Shown: positions 7,883 to 16,897, counted from the stretch's first letter. The stretch: DNA of 64,000 bases from Erysipelotrichaceae bacterium (GCA_017454765.1 JAFTCJ010000009.1:23378-87377); one strand, 5' to 3'. The notes: generated from the letters alone by a model not told the origin. Made by a program: numbers and translations.

Positions 7883-8728
7883 CTATAAACTCCACTGCAT
7901 GACCGTTGCCAGCACCGTGATGCCGGCAGTGACCGCGTTGGCGATCAGCGTATAGAAGAACGTCTTGAGTTTCTTCTTTCTTCTTCTGAAAGCGATCAGA
8001 TAGATGACCAGTTCGATCAGGAAGACCGCTGCCTCGCCGATCGGGAACATGAACATCCACAGCAGTCCGCCTGCATAATAATCAAAGAACATCAGCATGG
8101 CATTTAAGATCACCTGGGTGATGATGTTGACGATGATGATCGTCCTTCTTTCGAGCTTTGATCGGAAGCCCATGATATGACCGATGATGAATTCGATGAT
8201 GACCGTCAGGACCACTCTGAGAAGGAAATAAAGGAACTGTAGGAGGAATTGTGAATCCTCTGCGATATTCAGGTCATCCGCACTGTAATCAACGGTAAAA
8301 TAGCTGTTAAATGCTTCCCGCTCAATGCTTTTACTCAGCCTGAACGTACCGTCGTCCGGACAGTAGATCGCAACCTTGAATTCCTCCGGCGGATAGTAAG
8401 TCCATTTGTACTCATTGTTTCCCTGCATGTCCCCCGACATGTTGCCAAGGAAATTGTATCCGTCTTCATCTTTGTAAGTCGCAAAGAACGTATAGGCTTC
8501 AATCTCCTTTTCATCCTTGCCTGACAGATCAAGATTGTCCGGGTCGATCTTCATCCAGGGACCGTATCTTTCCTCCTTCGACAGTAAAGCCAGATAATAT
8601 GACTTGTCCGGGGCATTTTCAACAGTGATCGTGACCGATGGTTTGGGACCGACATCCGCATTCAAAGGCCTGCTTGATAAAAGCAGGAAGCCGATCACCA
8701 GCAGTAAGAGAAGACTTTTCTTGTTCAT
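7883..8728 (-). CDS. Unrecognised secreted/membrane protein with signal peptide and C-terminal helices
   Basis: A 281-residue protein I cannot assign. It has a signal peptide (MNKKSLLLLLVIGFLLLSS), an extracellular stretch of about 130 residues with charged and aromatic residues (DVGPKPSVTITVEN onward), then four hydrophobic helices from about residue 160 to 278 and a basic RRRKKK loop. The DVGPKP-SVTI start recurs in Bacillota membrane proteins of unknown function. It begins two bases after the DUF1146 gene and is the last gene of the operon from tsaC. Confidence 0.6.
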   Translation of the reverse strand: MNKKSLLLLLVIGFLLLSSRPLNADVGPKPSVTITVENAPDKSYYLALLSKEERYGPWMKIDPDNLDLSGKDEKEIEAYTFFATYKDEDGYNFLGNMSGDMQGNNEYKWTYYPPEEFKVAIYCPDDGTFRLSKSIEREAFNSYFTVDYSADDLNIAEDSQFLLQFLYFLLRVVLTVIIEFIIGHIMGFRSKLERRTIIIVNIITQVILNAMLMFFDYYAGGLLWMFMFPIGEAAVFLIELVIYLIAFRRRKKKLKTFFYTLIANAVTAGITVLATVMQWSL

Positions 8729-8730
8729 AT

Positions 8731-8937
8731 TTAACCCCTGTAGAAATAATAAATCAACGACATCAGGAAATTTCCCATAAGATAAGCCAGGGCACAGCTG
8801 ACGATGAAATACAGTATCTGCGCCTGAGCGATCTTTCCCTGGCGGATGAAACGGTTGAAATCAAGGGCGCTCATGCCAAACAGAACGATCAGGAAACAGA
8901 AGAAATAAATACCCGCCCGCAGATAAAAATCAAACAT
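8731..8937 (-). CDS. DUF1146-family small membrane protein (YwzB-like)
   Basis: A 68-residue protein with two hydrophobic helices around a short basic loop (LDFNRFIRQGK), the arrangement of DUF1146/YwzB proteins in Bacillota. The function is unknown. The start is fixed by AGGAAGATTCGTCT before the ATG, and the gene overlaps the nagA end by 8 bp, suggesting translational coupling. Confidence 0.65.
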   Translation of the reverse strand: MFDFYLRAGIYFFCFLIVLFGMSALDFNRFIRQGKIAQAQILYFIVSCALAYLMGNFLMSLIYYFYRG

Positions 8938-10069
8938 AGACGAATCTTCCTTTCACATAGACATTCTTCACATTGAGATCATCATCCATGATGACGATAT
9001 CCGCATACTTGCCTTTTTCCAGTGTTCCGTATCGGTCGGACAGGCCGTAGAAACGGAAGGCATTGAGACTGGAATACAATAAGAGATCGCAATACTTGGC
9101 ACCCAGTTCCTTCAACACCTTCATCTCGTCATTGATCGAGACGACACTGCCGGCATAATGACCGTCAAAGGAGATGAACTTCGTCCCCTTCTTCGTACAT
9201 TTCTTGGAGATAAATTCATATTCGCCGTTCGGCAGGTTCCTGGCGATCGAGGAATCGGAGATCAGGATGATCTTGTCCCTGTCGATATTGTTCAGAACGA
9301 GCTTCAGAACATTTCTATCGACATGATTGCCGTCGGCGATCAGTTCGCAATACCAGCGGTTCATGAAGGCGCAGTTGACCAGTGTGATGTCCCTATGATG
9401 CAGGCTCCGCATCGCATTGAACAGATGTGTGAAACCGTCGACATTTTCATCCAGATCCTCATAGACGGCATCCGAATGACCGCACATCACTTTCACACCG
9501 TGCTGTTTCAGTAAAGCTCCTATTTCCCTGACGCCGTCCAGTTCATAAGCCACTGTCATCTGTCTGATCTTGTCAGATGCAGCCAGGAAACGCTTCACCG
9601 TTTCGATATCGGGCTTCAGAAACTTCTTTGGATCGCCCATGCCCAGATGCTTGGGATTGAGGTAGGGACCCTCAAGATGAATGCCCTGATAGCGGACCGC
9701 GCCGCCTTTATAAGAATCCAGCAGCCTGATCTGCTTCTCACATTCTTCCGGTGACAGATCATAGGTCAATGAAGCCAGGAAACTTGTCGTTCCGTCTCTT
9801 GAGAATTCTTCAGAGATCTGATCCATATCTTCCAGTGAGCAGCTGTCAAAAGCCATCCGGTCGATGCCGTGGGTATGTGTGTCGAAGAAACCGGGCATGA
9901 TCAAAGATCCTTCCAGATCGATCTGTTTCCAGTCCTCTGATATCTCTTTTATCCTGTCACTCTGGGGATAGACTTCCCTGATGACATCATCTTCGATCAG
10001 CAGTGCACCATCCAGAAACTCACGGTTGCCGTCGATGACCAGATGGGCATGTTTCAGCAGAAGGAACAT
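8930..10069 (-). CDS. nagA: N-acetylglucosamine-6-phosphate deacetylase (paralogue 1)
   Basis: A 379-residue amidohydrolase that converts GlcNAc-6-P to GlcN-6-P and acetate. Metal and catalytic motifs are intact: DTHTHG near residue 64, HLEGPYL near 130, GHSDA near 195, THLFNAM near 213, ADGNHV, and the catalytic Asp in LISDSS. The start at 10069 overlaps the ppaC stop by one base and has GGGAG seven bases upstream; a GTG three bases earlier is less likely. It is one of three NagA-type genes here and the most divergent from the other two. Confidence 0.92.
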   Translation of the reverse strand: MFLLLKHAHLVIDGNREFLDGALLIEDDVIREVYPQSDRIKEISEDWKQIDLEGSLIMPGFFDTHTHGIDRMAFDSCSLEDMDQISEEFSRDGTTSFLASLTYDLSPEECEKQIRLLDSYKGGAVRYQGIHLEGPYLNPKHLGMGDPKKFLKPDIETVKRFLAASDKIRQMTVAYELDGVREIGALLKQHGVKVMCGHSDAVYEDLDENVDGFTHLFNAMRSLHHRDITLVNCAFMNRWYCELIADGNHVDRNVLKLVLNNIDRDKIILISDSSIARNLPNGEYEFISKKCTKKGTKFISFDGHYAGSVVSINDEMKVLKELGAKYCDLLLYSSLNAFRFYGLSDRYGTLEKGKYADIVIMDDDLNVKNVYVKGRFVYV

Positions 10070-11685
10070 CACTTGGCTCCCAATGCATTGATCAGTCCGG
10101 GCAGCAGCTGTTTCTTTCTGGATACCAGACCGTCGACGAATCCGTCCTTGTCCGGTGTAAAGGTCTCCCTGACTACCCTTCTTCTGGCACCGGCAGAAAG
10201 TACATAGGAACCGGAACCGTTGGGGTTGGTCAGCATGATGGCCATCAGGTCGTATCCGCCGGACTTGCAGGAATCTTCCAGATATCTGCTCAAATCGCCC
10301 TTCAGGGCATCATACTCATCCTTGGATTTGCAGACAGCCTGTGACAGTCCGACCTTATTGCCTTCGATATTGAACTCCTTGAAATCGTTGTAAACAATCT
10401 CAATATGCCTCTTGTTGAGCAATGATTCACTATGCTCGATCAGGCCTCTGGAAAGATTTTCCGCCTTCTCGCCGGAGATCTCCTCCAGCCTCTTGGCTGT
10501 CCTGGTATCGATTGGGGTCGTCGTCGGTGATTTGAAATTCATCGTATCGGAAACGATGGCGCCCAGCAAGAGTCCTGCCAGATTGGAACTGAGTTCCAGC
10601 TTTTCATCAAAGAATTTGTTGGCGATGATCGTCGCCGTGGCACCTACCGGCATGGTCGTGATGGAGATCGGATTCTCCGACTCAAAACCGCCGAAACGGT
10701 GATGATCCACGATCTCGGTCACAAGACCTTCATCGACGTCATCGATGGCCTGTTTCTTTTCGTTGTGATCCACCAGGATCAGCTGCTTCTTCTGATAGTT
10801 GAACAGATGGTAACGGGAAACGGCACCGACGACTTTGCCTTCATTATCCAGTACCGGGTAAGAACGGTGACGGGACTTGGCGATCTTCTTGGAAGCCTCA
10901 TCGATCGTGTCGTTGATGTTGAAATAGTCGATCCTCTCTTTCGGGATCATGATATGTTCGATTGTTGGTGTCTGGTAGATCAGACGCGTGATTGATAACG
11001 GTGTCAGTTCTGTCGTTACAATTGTTGCCTCGGCATCCCTTGCCATGGAGATGATATGTCTGGCGATCGGTGAAGAAGTACATACCACCAGCATCGTCGC
11101 ACCGAGCTCCAGGCAATACTGCATCTTGTCATCTTCGTTTCTCAGCAATACGATCGAGTCATCCTCGACATTGGACTTCAGTGACGGGAACATATGCATC
11201 TTGCCGGAAAGCTGATGATTGCCTCTTAAGACCAGGGTTCCCTTCAAGATCTTGACGATATCATCTATCTCGATCGTGCGGATGATGGAAGCCAGCTGGG
11301 CATCGGTCTTGGTCCACATGTAGGTGAGATCGTCAAGAGTGACGATGCCCTCCAGGTGTTTCTTCTTGTCGACAACGATCAGACCTCTGTTTTTCAGTTT
11401 CAGGACCTTGTCCAGAGCCTCCTTCATCGTCATTTCCTTGTTGGCCAGGGAAGCCTTATCCATCTCAATCTCCTTCAGAGTGGATTTGGCCGTATATAAA
11501 CGCTGCGGATCTTCATAGCCGAACTTTTCCAGCAGATACTCTGTTTCCGAACTCACGGAACCGACTCTGCCGGCGACGGCGTTGATGCCCTGTTCTCTCT
11601 TGAACTGGGCATAGGCGATCGCCGAAACGATCGCATCCGTATCCGGATTCTTATGACCTACGACATAGATGGGGTTTTTCTTCAC
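10069..11685 (-). CDS. ppaC: Manganese-dependent inorganic pyrophosphatase with CBS-DRTGG regulatory insert
   Basis: A 538-residue family II pyrophosphatase. The catalytic DHH domain opens with VVGHKNPDTDAI and contains DHHRFGGF; the DHHA2 domain is C-terminal (AGARRRV). Between them, roughly residues 65-300, lie two CBS halves and a DRTGG domain, the layout of nucleotide-regulated PPases that are inhibited or activated by AMP/ADP/ATP and diadenosine polyphosphates. The start is GTG at 11685, overlapping the tsaC stop, so translation is coupled. Confidence 0.95.
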   Translation of the reverse strand: MKKNPIYVVGHKNPDTDAIVSAIAYAQFKREQGINAVAGRVGSVSSETEYLLEKFGYEDPQRLYTAKSTLKEIEMDKASLANKEMTMKEALDKVLKLKNRGLIVVDKKKHLEGIVTLDDLTYMWTKTDAQLASIIRTIEIDDIVKILKGTLVLRGNHQLSGKMHMFPSLKSNVEDDSIVLLRNEDDKMQYCLELGATMLVVCTSSPIARHIISMARDAEATIVTTELTPLSITRLIYQTPTIEHIMIPKERIDYFNINDTIDEASKKIAKSRHRSYPVLDNEGKVVGAVSRYHLFNYQKKQLILVDHNEKKQAIDDVDEGLVTEIVDHHRFGGFESENPISITTMPVGATATIIANKFFDEKLELSSNLAGLLLGAIVSDTMNFKSPTTTPIDTRTAKRLEEISGEKAENLSRGLIEHSESLLNKRHIEIVYNDFKEFNIEGNKVGLSQAVCKSKDEYDALKGDLSRYLEDSCKSGGYDLMAIMLTNPNGSGSYVLSAGARRRVVRETFTPDKDGFVDGLVSRKKQLLPGLINALGAK

Positions 11686-12287
11686 TTTAAAGCCTCCTTG
11701 ATCTCACTCAGGCTGAGAGGTCCTTCCCTCAGCATCTTTATACATCTTCCGCTGACATCGATGATACTGGAAGCAACGCTTCCTTTCGCATCCTCACAGA
11801 CGATACCGTCAATCTTTCCCTTCATGGAAGAAAGCACATCCTCCCACTTCAGGAGAGAACCGTTTCCCGATATATTGGCACTGGTCACCATCAGCGGCTG
11901 TTTCATTTCCCTGATCAGGTTCAGGACGAACGCATCATCCGGTATCCTGATCGCAATGGTATCCTTTCCCTTGGTGATCAGATCACTGACTGTTTTCTTT
12001 TTCTTCAGCACGATCGTCAAGGGTCCCGGCGTGAACCGTCTGATGATCTTCTCTGCCCGCTTGCCGACAACGGCATACTTTTTCACCATCTCCAGAGAAT
12101 CACACATCATCGGCAGAGCCTTGTCAAAACTCCTGCCCTTGGCCTCATAAACCGAATCGACCGCTGTTTCATCTGCGATGCATCCCAGACCGAATACGGT
12201 ATCCGTAGGAAAAGCGAGGATCTTTCCTTCCTTCAGAAGGCTGATCAGTTCCTCTTTGTCTGATATTGCATACAGGATCGTCTTCAC
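11682..12287 (-). CDS. tsaC: L-threonylcarbamoyladenylate synthase (Sua5/YrdC family)
   Basis: A 201-residue enzyme making threonylcarbamoyl-AMP for tRNA t6A37. The hallmark AFPTDTVFGLG is at residues 24-34, followed by KGRSFDKALP and TSANISG. It is the short YrdC-type form without a Sua5 domain. The start is GTG at 12287: no other start fits the family length. A TATAAT sits exactly six bases upstream, so the GTG would be at or next to +1 and the operon message appears leaderless. Confidence 0.92.
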   Translation of the reverse strand: MKTILYAISDKEELISLLKEGKILAFPTDTVFGLGCIADETAVDSVYEAKGRSFDKALPMMCDSLEMVKKYAVVGKRAEKIIRRFTPGPLTIVLKKKKTVSDLITKGKDTIAIRIPDDAFVLNLIREMKQPLMVTSANISGNGSLLKWEDVLSSMKGKIDGIVCEDAKGSVASSIIDVSGRCIKMLREGPLSLSEIKEALK

Positions 12288-12299
12288 AACTCCATTATA
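12288..12299 (-). promoter_or_regulatory. -10 box six bases before the tsaC GTG
   Basis: Minus-strand TATAAT (12294-12299), then GGAGTT, then GTG. The GGAG is too close to the start and would lie upstream of the transcription start, so it is unlikely to be a ribosome site. No good -35 box is visible. Confidence 0.55.
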
Positions 12300-12360
12300 C
12301 TTGCTTCAGGGAACAAAAATCATCTCTGCTATATAATAAAAGTGAAAAGGAAACAACAAT

Positions 12361-13278
12361 ATGAGTAAAAGACTCTTAAGCATGACCCATTCACAGATCG
12401 AAAGCCTCTCTTCCAAAGAACTGCTCAAGGCGATCGCCCTGAGCGAAGGAAGGATCATGGCCGGAGAATGTGTGTGTTCCACTGCACCCTTACTAAATGA
12501 CATCACCAATGCCGAAGTCGTCGCTTCGATGTCTGCCGACATCCTGATACTCAATATCTTCGATGTCGACAATCCTCTGATCCAGGGGCTTCCCGAATGC
12601 AGGGAAAAAGACACGATCCGCAAACTGAAGGAACTCACCGGCAGGATCATCGGCATCAACCTGGAACCCACGGAAAACAAGCCGGGTGATGAAGCACTCT
12701 GGAGGATGACCAAAGGCAGGATGGCAAGCGCCGAGAACGCCCGCAAAGCCAAAGAGATGGGCGTCGACATATTAGTCATCACCGGCAACCCCGGCAACAG
12801 CGTCTCCAACACAGCCATCGTTTCAGCGATCAGAGAGATCAGAAATGAACTCAGGGATGAGATCATCCTGATCACCGGCAAGATGCATGCCTCCGGGATC
12901 CTGGAGGAATCCGGAGAGAAGATTGTAACGAAGGAAGATGTCGAAGAGTTCATCGATGCCGGTGCCGACATCATTCTGCTTCCGGCTCCCGGTACTGTAC
13001 CGGGCATCAGTGAAAGCAATATTCATGAACTGATCTCCTATATCCATGAAAAAGGAAAACTTGCCATGACTTCAATCGGTACTTCGCAGGAAGGAGCCGA
13101 TACCGATACGATCAGAAGGATCGCTCTCATGGCAAAGGCAGCAGGAGCCGACATCCACCACATCGGTGATTCCGGATATGTCGGCATGGCCCTTCCGGAA
13201 AACATCATGGCCTACTCCATCGCCATCCGCGGTGTCAGACATACCTATCATCAGATGGGACAGTCCATCAACCGCTGA
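12361..13278 (+). CDS. DUF7916-like TIM-barrel protein of unknown function
   Basis: A 305-residue cytoplasmic protein, commonly mislabelled haloacid dehalogenase-like. It has no HAD motifs. Repeating beta-strand ends look like a TIM barrel: DILILNIFDVDNP, IGINLEP, ILVITGNPGN, IILITGKMHASG, IILLPAPGTVPG and MTSIGTSQEGAD, followed by HHIGDSGY. Conserved acidic and Gly residues at these ends suggest a metal-dependent sugar-acid or aldolase-type enzyme, but this is inference. It has a normal leader (TATAATA at about 12332, AAAGGAAAC ribosome site) and is followed two bases later by a HAD gene. Confidence 0.7.
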   Translation: MSKRLLSMTHSQIESLSSKELLKAIALSEGRIMAGECVCSTAPLLNDITNAEVVASMSADILILNIFDVDNPLIQGLPECREKDTIRKLKELTGRIIGINLEPTENKPGDEALWRMTKGRMASAENARKAKEMGVDILVITGNPGNSVSNTAIVSAIREIRNELRDEIILITGKMHASGILEESGEKIVTKEDVEEFIDAGADIILLPAPGTVPGISESNIHELISYIHEKGKLAMTSIGTSQEGADTDTIRRIALMAKAAGADIHHIGDSGYVGMALPENIMAYSIAIRGVRHTYHQMGQSINR

Positions 13279-13279
13279 T

Positions 13280-13882
13280 ATGCTGAAGAATCTGATATTT
13301 GATCTGGGCAATGTCCTGATCTGGTTCATTCCGGAAGAACTGGTCAGCAGATACACCGATGATAAAGAAGATCAGAAACTGCTGCTCGAGAAGCTTCTGT
13401 TTACGGAAAACTGGAAGAATCACGATATCGGTCTGATCGATGAACAGGAACTCTATGAAGAGACGACCAAAGTGCTCCCCGAACATCTTCACAGAATAGC
13501 AGAAGAGATCATCTGGCACTGGCACGACAGGCTCGATCCGATCGAAGGAAGTGCCGATCTCGTGAAAGAGATGAAAGAAAAAGGCTTTCATCTGTATCTG
13601 CTCTCCAACGCCTGGAAAGATGCGGCCGCCTACTGGCACAGAGTTCCGGGAAGCGAATACTTCGACGGCATCGTCATTTCCGCCTTTGAGAAATGCATCA
13701 AACCCGATCCGAAGATCTTCGAGATCCTCTTGGACAGATACGGACTGAAGGCGGAAGAATGTCTCTTCATCGATGATGTCCCCGCCAATGTGGAAGGCGC
13801 AAAGAAAGTGAATATGGACGCCTTCCTGTTTCACAACAATCACGACGAATTAAGAAGATACATCGCAGAAAGGATGAGGTGA
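13280..13882 (+). CDS. HAD phosphatase, YihX-like
   Basis: A 200-residue HAD-IA enzyme. Motif I is FDLGNVLI, motif II LLSNAW, motif III K in CIKPDPKIF and motif IV FIDDVPANV. YihX-type enzymes dephosphorylate alpha-glucose-1-phosphate, although the substrate here is unproven. The start at 13280 lies one base after the previous stop, and the M-L-K-N-L-I-F-D opening matches the family. Confidence 0.88.
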   Translation: MLKNLIFDLGNVLIWFIPEELVSRYTDDKEDQKLLLEKLLFTENWKNHDIGLIDEQELYEETTKVLPEHLHRIAEEIIWHWHDRLDPIEGSADLVKEMKEKGFHLYLLSNAWKDAAAYWHRVPGSEYFDGIVISAFEKCIKPDPKIFEILLDRYGLKAEECLFIDDVPANVEGAKKVNMDAFLFHNNHDELRRYIAERMR

Positions 13883-13886
13883 TATT

Positions 13887-14822
13887 ATGCAGATCAAACT
13901 GGATGAAGTGATCGAAGCGATCGACAAGACCACGATTGACACACAGTTCTACTACTACATACCCGAAGAAAGGATCATTGAGAAAGACGAGGATGATTCC
14001 ATCAAAGAAAAGCAGCTGATCCCTCTGCCCAGTCACAAACAGATCGACGACTACGGCACGATGAAGAATTTCATCGAAGATCTGGATGACGAGGAAGCCC
14101 AGGGCTGGCTCTCTGAAGCCATCAAAGGTGCAAGTGCTTTCAGAAGATTCCGCTCCACGCTGGAACGCTTCGCCATGAGTGACAAATGGCTGGATTATCT
14201 GGAAAATGCCCATGAAAACATTGCCGTCGACTGGTGTGAATACTACGGCATCGAGTATCTGGAAAATGCACCGTTTGTTTCGGATAACACGGTGAAAGAA
14301 ACGGCCTTGCCCAAAGCCGACAGCAAACACAATTACCGCTTCATCACCATCGACAAGGACAATGCCTATTCCCTGGCCTATCTGGTCGTTGACTTCCGCA
14401 AGACGCTGCACAAATTCCGTTCCAGCAACATCCTGGTGGATGTCGATGATGCGGTCGAAGAGATACAGTACTACCTCTCAAAGAATTATCCCGTCTATGC
14501 GGTATCCGACAACGGCCGCTACATCGGCTATTGTGTCTGCCGCGTCGAAGACGATGTCGTCTGGCTCGAATCGATCTATGTGAAACCCGAATACAGAAGA
14601 AAAGGTGTCGGCAGAATGTTATTGGACAAGGCGGAATCCGTCGCAAAAGAATACGGGAATGACACCCTGTATCAGTATGTCCATCCCAACAACGATACGA
14701 TGCTGAATTTCTTAAAGACGAATGGCTATGATGTGCTCAATCTCATCGAGATCAGAAAAGCCTACAAAGACGAAGAGACCGATCAGACCTACACCATAGG
14801 CGATCATCAATACAGATATTAG
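13887..14822 (+). CDS. UPF0158-like domain fused to GNAT acetyltransferase
   Basis: A 311-residue two-part protein. Residues about 1-125 resemble UPF0158 family proteins (IEDLDDEEAQGWLSEAI, then SAFRRFRSTLER and WCEYYGIEY). Residues about 155-300 are a GNAT domain with the acetyl-CoA loop PEYRRKGVGRMLL and the YVHPNNDTMLNFLKTNGY segment seen in small-molecule and protein acetyltransferases. Four bases separate it from the HAD gene. The acetyl acceptor is unknown. Confidence 0.75.
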   Translation: MQIKLDEVIEAIDKTTIDTQFYYYIPEERIIEKDEDDSIKEKQLIPLPSHKQIDDYGTMKNFIEDLDDEEAQGWLSEAIKGASAFRRFRSTLERFAMSDKWLDYLENAHENIAVDWCEYYGIEYLENAPFVSDNTVKETALPKADSKHNYRFITIDKDNAYSLAYLVVDFRKTLHKFRSSNILVDVDDAVEEIQYYLSKNYPVYAVSDNGRYIGYCVCRVEDDVVWLESIYVKPEYRRKGVGRMLLDKAESVAKEYGNDTLYQYVHPNNDTMLNFLKTNGYDVLNLIEIRKAYKDEETDQTYTIGDHQYRY

Positions 14823-14833
14823 AGGAGAAAAAG

Positions 14834-15685
14834 ATGTTAATCAGCGAAGTCATACAGAATATCAAAGATTACTGCCAGGGTTCCTGGATGGGAATGAAGA
14901 TCGATGATGCGACGACCAGGGACAAGGTCCTTTACGGTGAGACCGACAGGGAATGTACCGGCATCGTCACCACGATCTATGCCTCTGTCAAGGTCATTGA
15001 AAAAGCCCATGAACTGGGAGCCAATCTGATCATTGCCCATGAAGCGCTCTTATGGAACCACGGCGATCACCGTGAATGGCTGGAAGAGTCTCAGAACAAG
15101 ACTTATCTTGCCAAAAAGAAACTGATGGATGACTACGGCATCACCGTGTGGCGCTTCCATGACTACATCCATTCCGGCATTCCCTACAAAGACGGCTACA
15201 TCGACGGCATTTTCTACGGCCTGGCGAAAGAGACCGGCTGGGATGATGCGATCATCAACAACGCTGACATCTCCGGGGCCGTTTATCTGGAATGTGAACC
15301 CACTACACCGAGACAGGTCGCAAAGCTCATCAGGGAGAAATGGAATCTCACCGGTCTCAAATGCATCGGCAACATGGATGCGCAGGTCACCAAGATCATG
15401 GTCTGCGGACACGTCATGGAAGGCGGGGATTCCAATTCCCTGATCAGGAAAGTCGACAAGGAAGACATCAACCTCCTTCTGCCGCTGGAACTGATCGACT
15501 TCACTCTGACCGAATACGTCAAAGACTCGGCAGAACTCGGTTACAACAAAGCCATCCTGGCACCGGGCCATTTCAATCTGGAAGAACCAGGCATGAAATA
15601 CATGGAAAAATGGATCCATGATGCTATCAAAGCAGATATTCCGGCCAGCTTCGTACAGGCCGGAGATATGTACACATTCCTGTAA
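14834..15685 (+). CDS. Nif3-like dinuclear metal-centre protein
   Basis: A 283-residue member of the NIF3/DUF34 family, which forms toroidal hexamers with two metals per subunit. Recognisable elements are the N-terminal D-x-D-x-G-like region, IIAHEALLWNHGD near residue 65 (the usual HHP motif is altered to AHEALL) and CGHVMEGG in the C-terminal half. The proposed role as a GTP cyclohydrolase or metal-insertion protein is not settled for the family. It lies 11 bp after the acetyltransferase and ends shortly before a tRNA gene. Confidence 0.72.
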   Translation: MLISEVIQNIKDYCQGSWMGMKIDDATTRDKVLYGETDRECTGIVTTIYASVKVIEKAHELGANLIIAHEALLWNHGDHREWLEESQNKTYLAKKKLMDDYGITVWRFHDYIHSGIPYKDGYIDGIFYGLAKETGWDDAIINNADISGAVYLECEPTTPRQVAKLIREKWNLTGLKCIGNMDAQVTKIMVCGHVMEGGDSNSLIRKVDKEDINLLLPLELIDFTLTEYVKDSAELGYNKAILAPGHFNLEEPGMKYMEKWIHDAIKADIPASFVQAGDMYTFL

Positions 15686-15731
15686 AATAATACCTATCCG
15701 GGATCATTTGTATTATAATGATTCTGGAGAT

Positions 15732-15807
15732 GGGGTTTTAGCTCAGCTGGCAGAGCGCATGGTTCGCAATCATGAGGTCACCGGTTCGATCCCGGCAAGC
15801 TCCACCA
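15732..15807 (+). tRNA. tRNA-Ala, anticodon CGC
   Basis: A complete 76-nt cloverleaf with encoded CCA. The anticodon stem CATGG / TCATG encloses TTCGCAA, giving anticodon CGC (codon GCG). The T arm is CCGG-TTCGATC-CCGG. The acceptor stem shows the G3-U70 pair that marks alanine tRNAs. A terminator hairpin follows. Confidence 0.95.
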
Positions 15808-15818
15808 TTGTATATAAG

Positions 15819-15858
15819 AATGCTCAGAAATACGATTAAATAAGGTTTTCTGAGCATT
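15819..15858 (+). terminator. Terminator after tRNA-Ala
   Basis: A 12-bp stem AATGCTCAGAAA / TTTCTGAGCATT followed by TTTTATT. Confidence 0.85.
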
Positions 15859-15906
15859 TTTATTATGTTAGGGATAGCAATTTTATCCCCAACTTTATAT
15901 CATAAA

Positions 15907-15930
15907 TGTGGTTAAAAAGTGTGGTTAAAA
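15907..15930 (+). repeat. Two 11-bp direct repeats TGTGGTTAAAA
   Basis: Exact copies at 15907-15917 and 15920-15930, with a period of 13 bp, in the gap between the tRNA terminator and the alpha/beta hydrolase. A small hairpin GGGATA / TATCCC lies just upstream. These may be protein-binding sites or a remnant of an old integration next to the tRNA; no integrase is present. Confidence 0.5.
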
Positions 15931-15971
15931 CAGAATAATATAACTTATACATAAAGATGGGAGGCCTGTTT

Positions 15972-16817
15972 ATGCCGTTAATGGAAGTGGAAAAGGGAAT
16001 TGAGATTTATTATGAGGAATATGGAAGCGGAGACAGATATCTGATCTGTTCCCAGCAAAGCCATGCACAGCACTCTCTGGAGAAAGAACTGGTCAGGTAC
16101 GGTTTTCATGTCTTCCTGCTGACAAACAGAGGATTCGGCAGAAGCACCCATCTCAAGGAAGATTACGGCGATTACTGGTATGACCGTTTTGCGGATGATG
16201 TGGTGCATTTCGCAGACAAAATGGGAATTGACAGATTCGTCTACTCCGGCGCTTCCCACGGTGCCGGCTGCGGCTGGAGCGTCGTCAAAAACTATCCTGA
16301 AAGAGTGATCTGTTTCTTTGCTGTCGTACCGGGACCTCACAGTCTGGATGAAGGAAAGATGTCCTTCAAGGAAATGGTCGAAAAAGGACTGATCGTTTTG
16401 AAAGAAAGCGGCTCGCAGACAGATGATCCTTCCCTGTTGGAAAGACGGAAATTGGCCAAAGAAGAAATGGAAAGAGTGTTTCAATCTGATGAATACAAGA
16501 AATACTATGAAACAGATGAAGTCAGAAACATCCATTACGGACGTCCTCTTGCCTATCTGGAAAATGAAGAGAATCTGAAAGCAGTACTCAGAACGATCCA
16601 AACACCCGTACTGATCCTGGGCGGAGGAGATGATCCCATCAGCCGGAACGATCTGATGGTCAGAACGATGGAAAACCTCCCCAACTGCAAGCTCGTGATC
16701 TACGGCGGCTTCCCTCACGGGATCGACATCTACGAAGAACTGGCATTTGAAGCCAACCGCTTTTACAACAATATCGCAAAGACAGGTTATTACTGGGAAC
16801 CTGTCATCAATGACTGA
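15972..16817 (+). CDS. Alpha/beta hydrolase
   Basis: A 281-residue cytoplasmic alpha/beta-hydrolase. The nucleophile elbow is SGASHGAG near residue 97, the oxyanion region includes LLTNRGFGRS, the acid lies in GGGDDPI and the catalytic His in GGFPHGID near the C-terminus. The start at 15972 has GGGAGG seven bases upstream; the ATG at 15957 precedes that site and is not used. Substrate unknown. Confidence 0.85.
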   Translation: MPLMEVEKGIEIYYEEYGSGDRYLICSQQSHAQHSLEKELVRYGFHVFLLTNRGFGRSTHLKEDYGDYWYDRFADDVVHFADKMGIDRFVYSGASHGAGCGWSVVKNYPERVICFFAVVPGPHSLDEGKMSFKEMVEKGLIVLKESGSQTDDPSLLERRKLAKEEMERVFQSDEYKKYYETDEVRNIHYGRPLAYLENEENLKAVLRTIQTPVLILGGGDDPISRNDLMVRTMENLPNCKLVIYGGFPHGIDIYEELAFEANRFYNNIAKTGYYWEPVIND

Positions 16818-16874
16818 GATCTTCTGACATCTATTCAAGCAGCATCCTGCCGCTTTTTTATTGTTCATAAAGAA

Positions 16875-16892
16875 AAGATCCCGCAGGATCTT
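16875..16892 (-). terminator. Terminator after the ATP-grasp gene
   Basis: Stem AAGATCC / GGATCTT; on the minus strand it is followed by TTTTCTTT six bases after the stop. Confidence 0.75.
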
Positions 16893-16897
16893 GATTC

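Noticed and set aside
12361..13278. HAD hydrolase label for the 305-residue protein
   Set aside because: No HAD motif I (DxD) is present; the strand pattern fits a TIM barrel.
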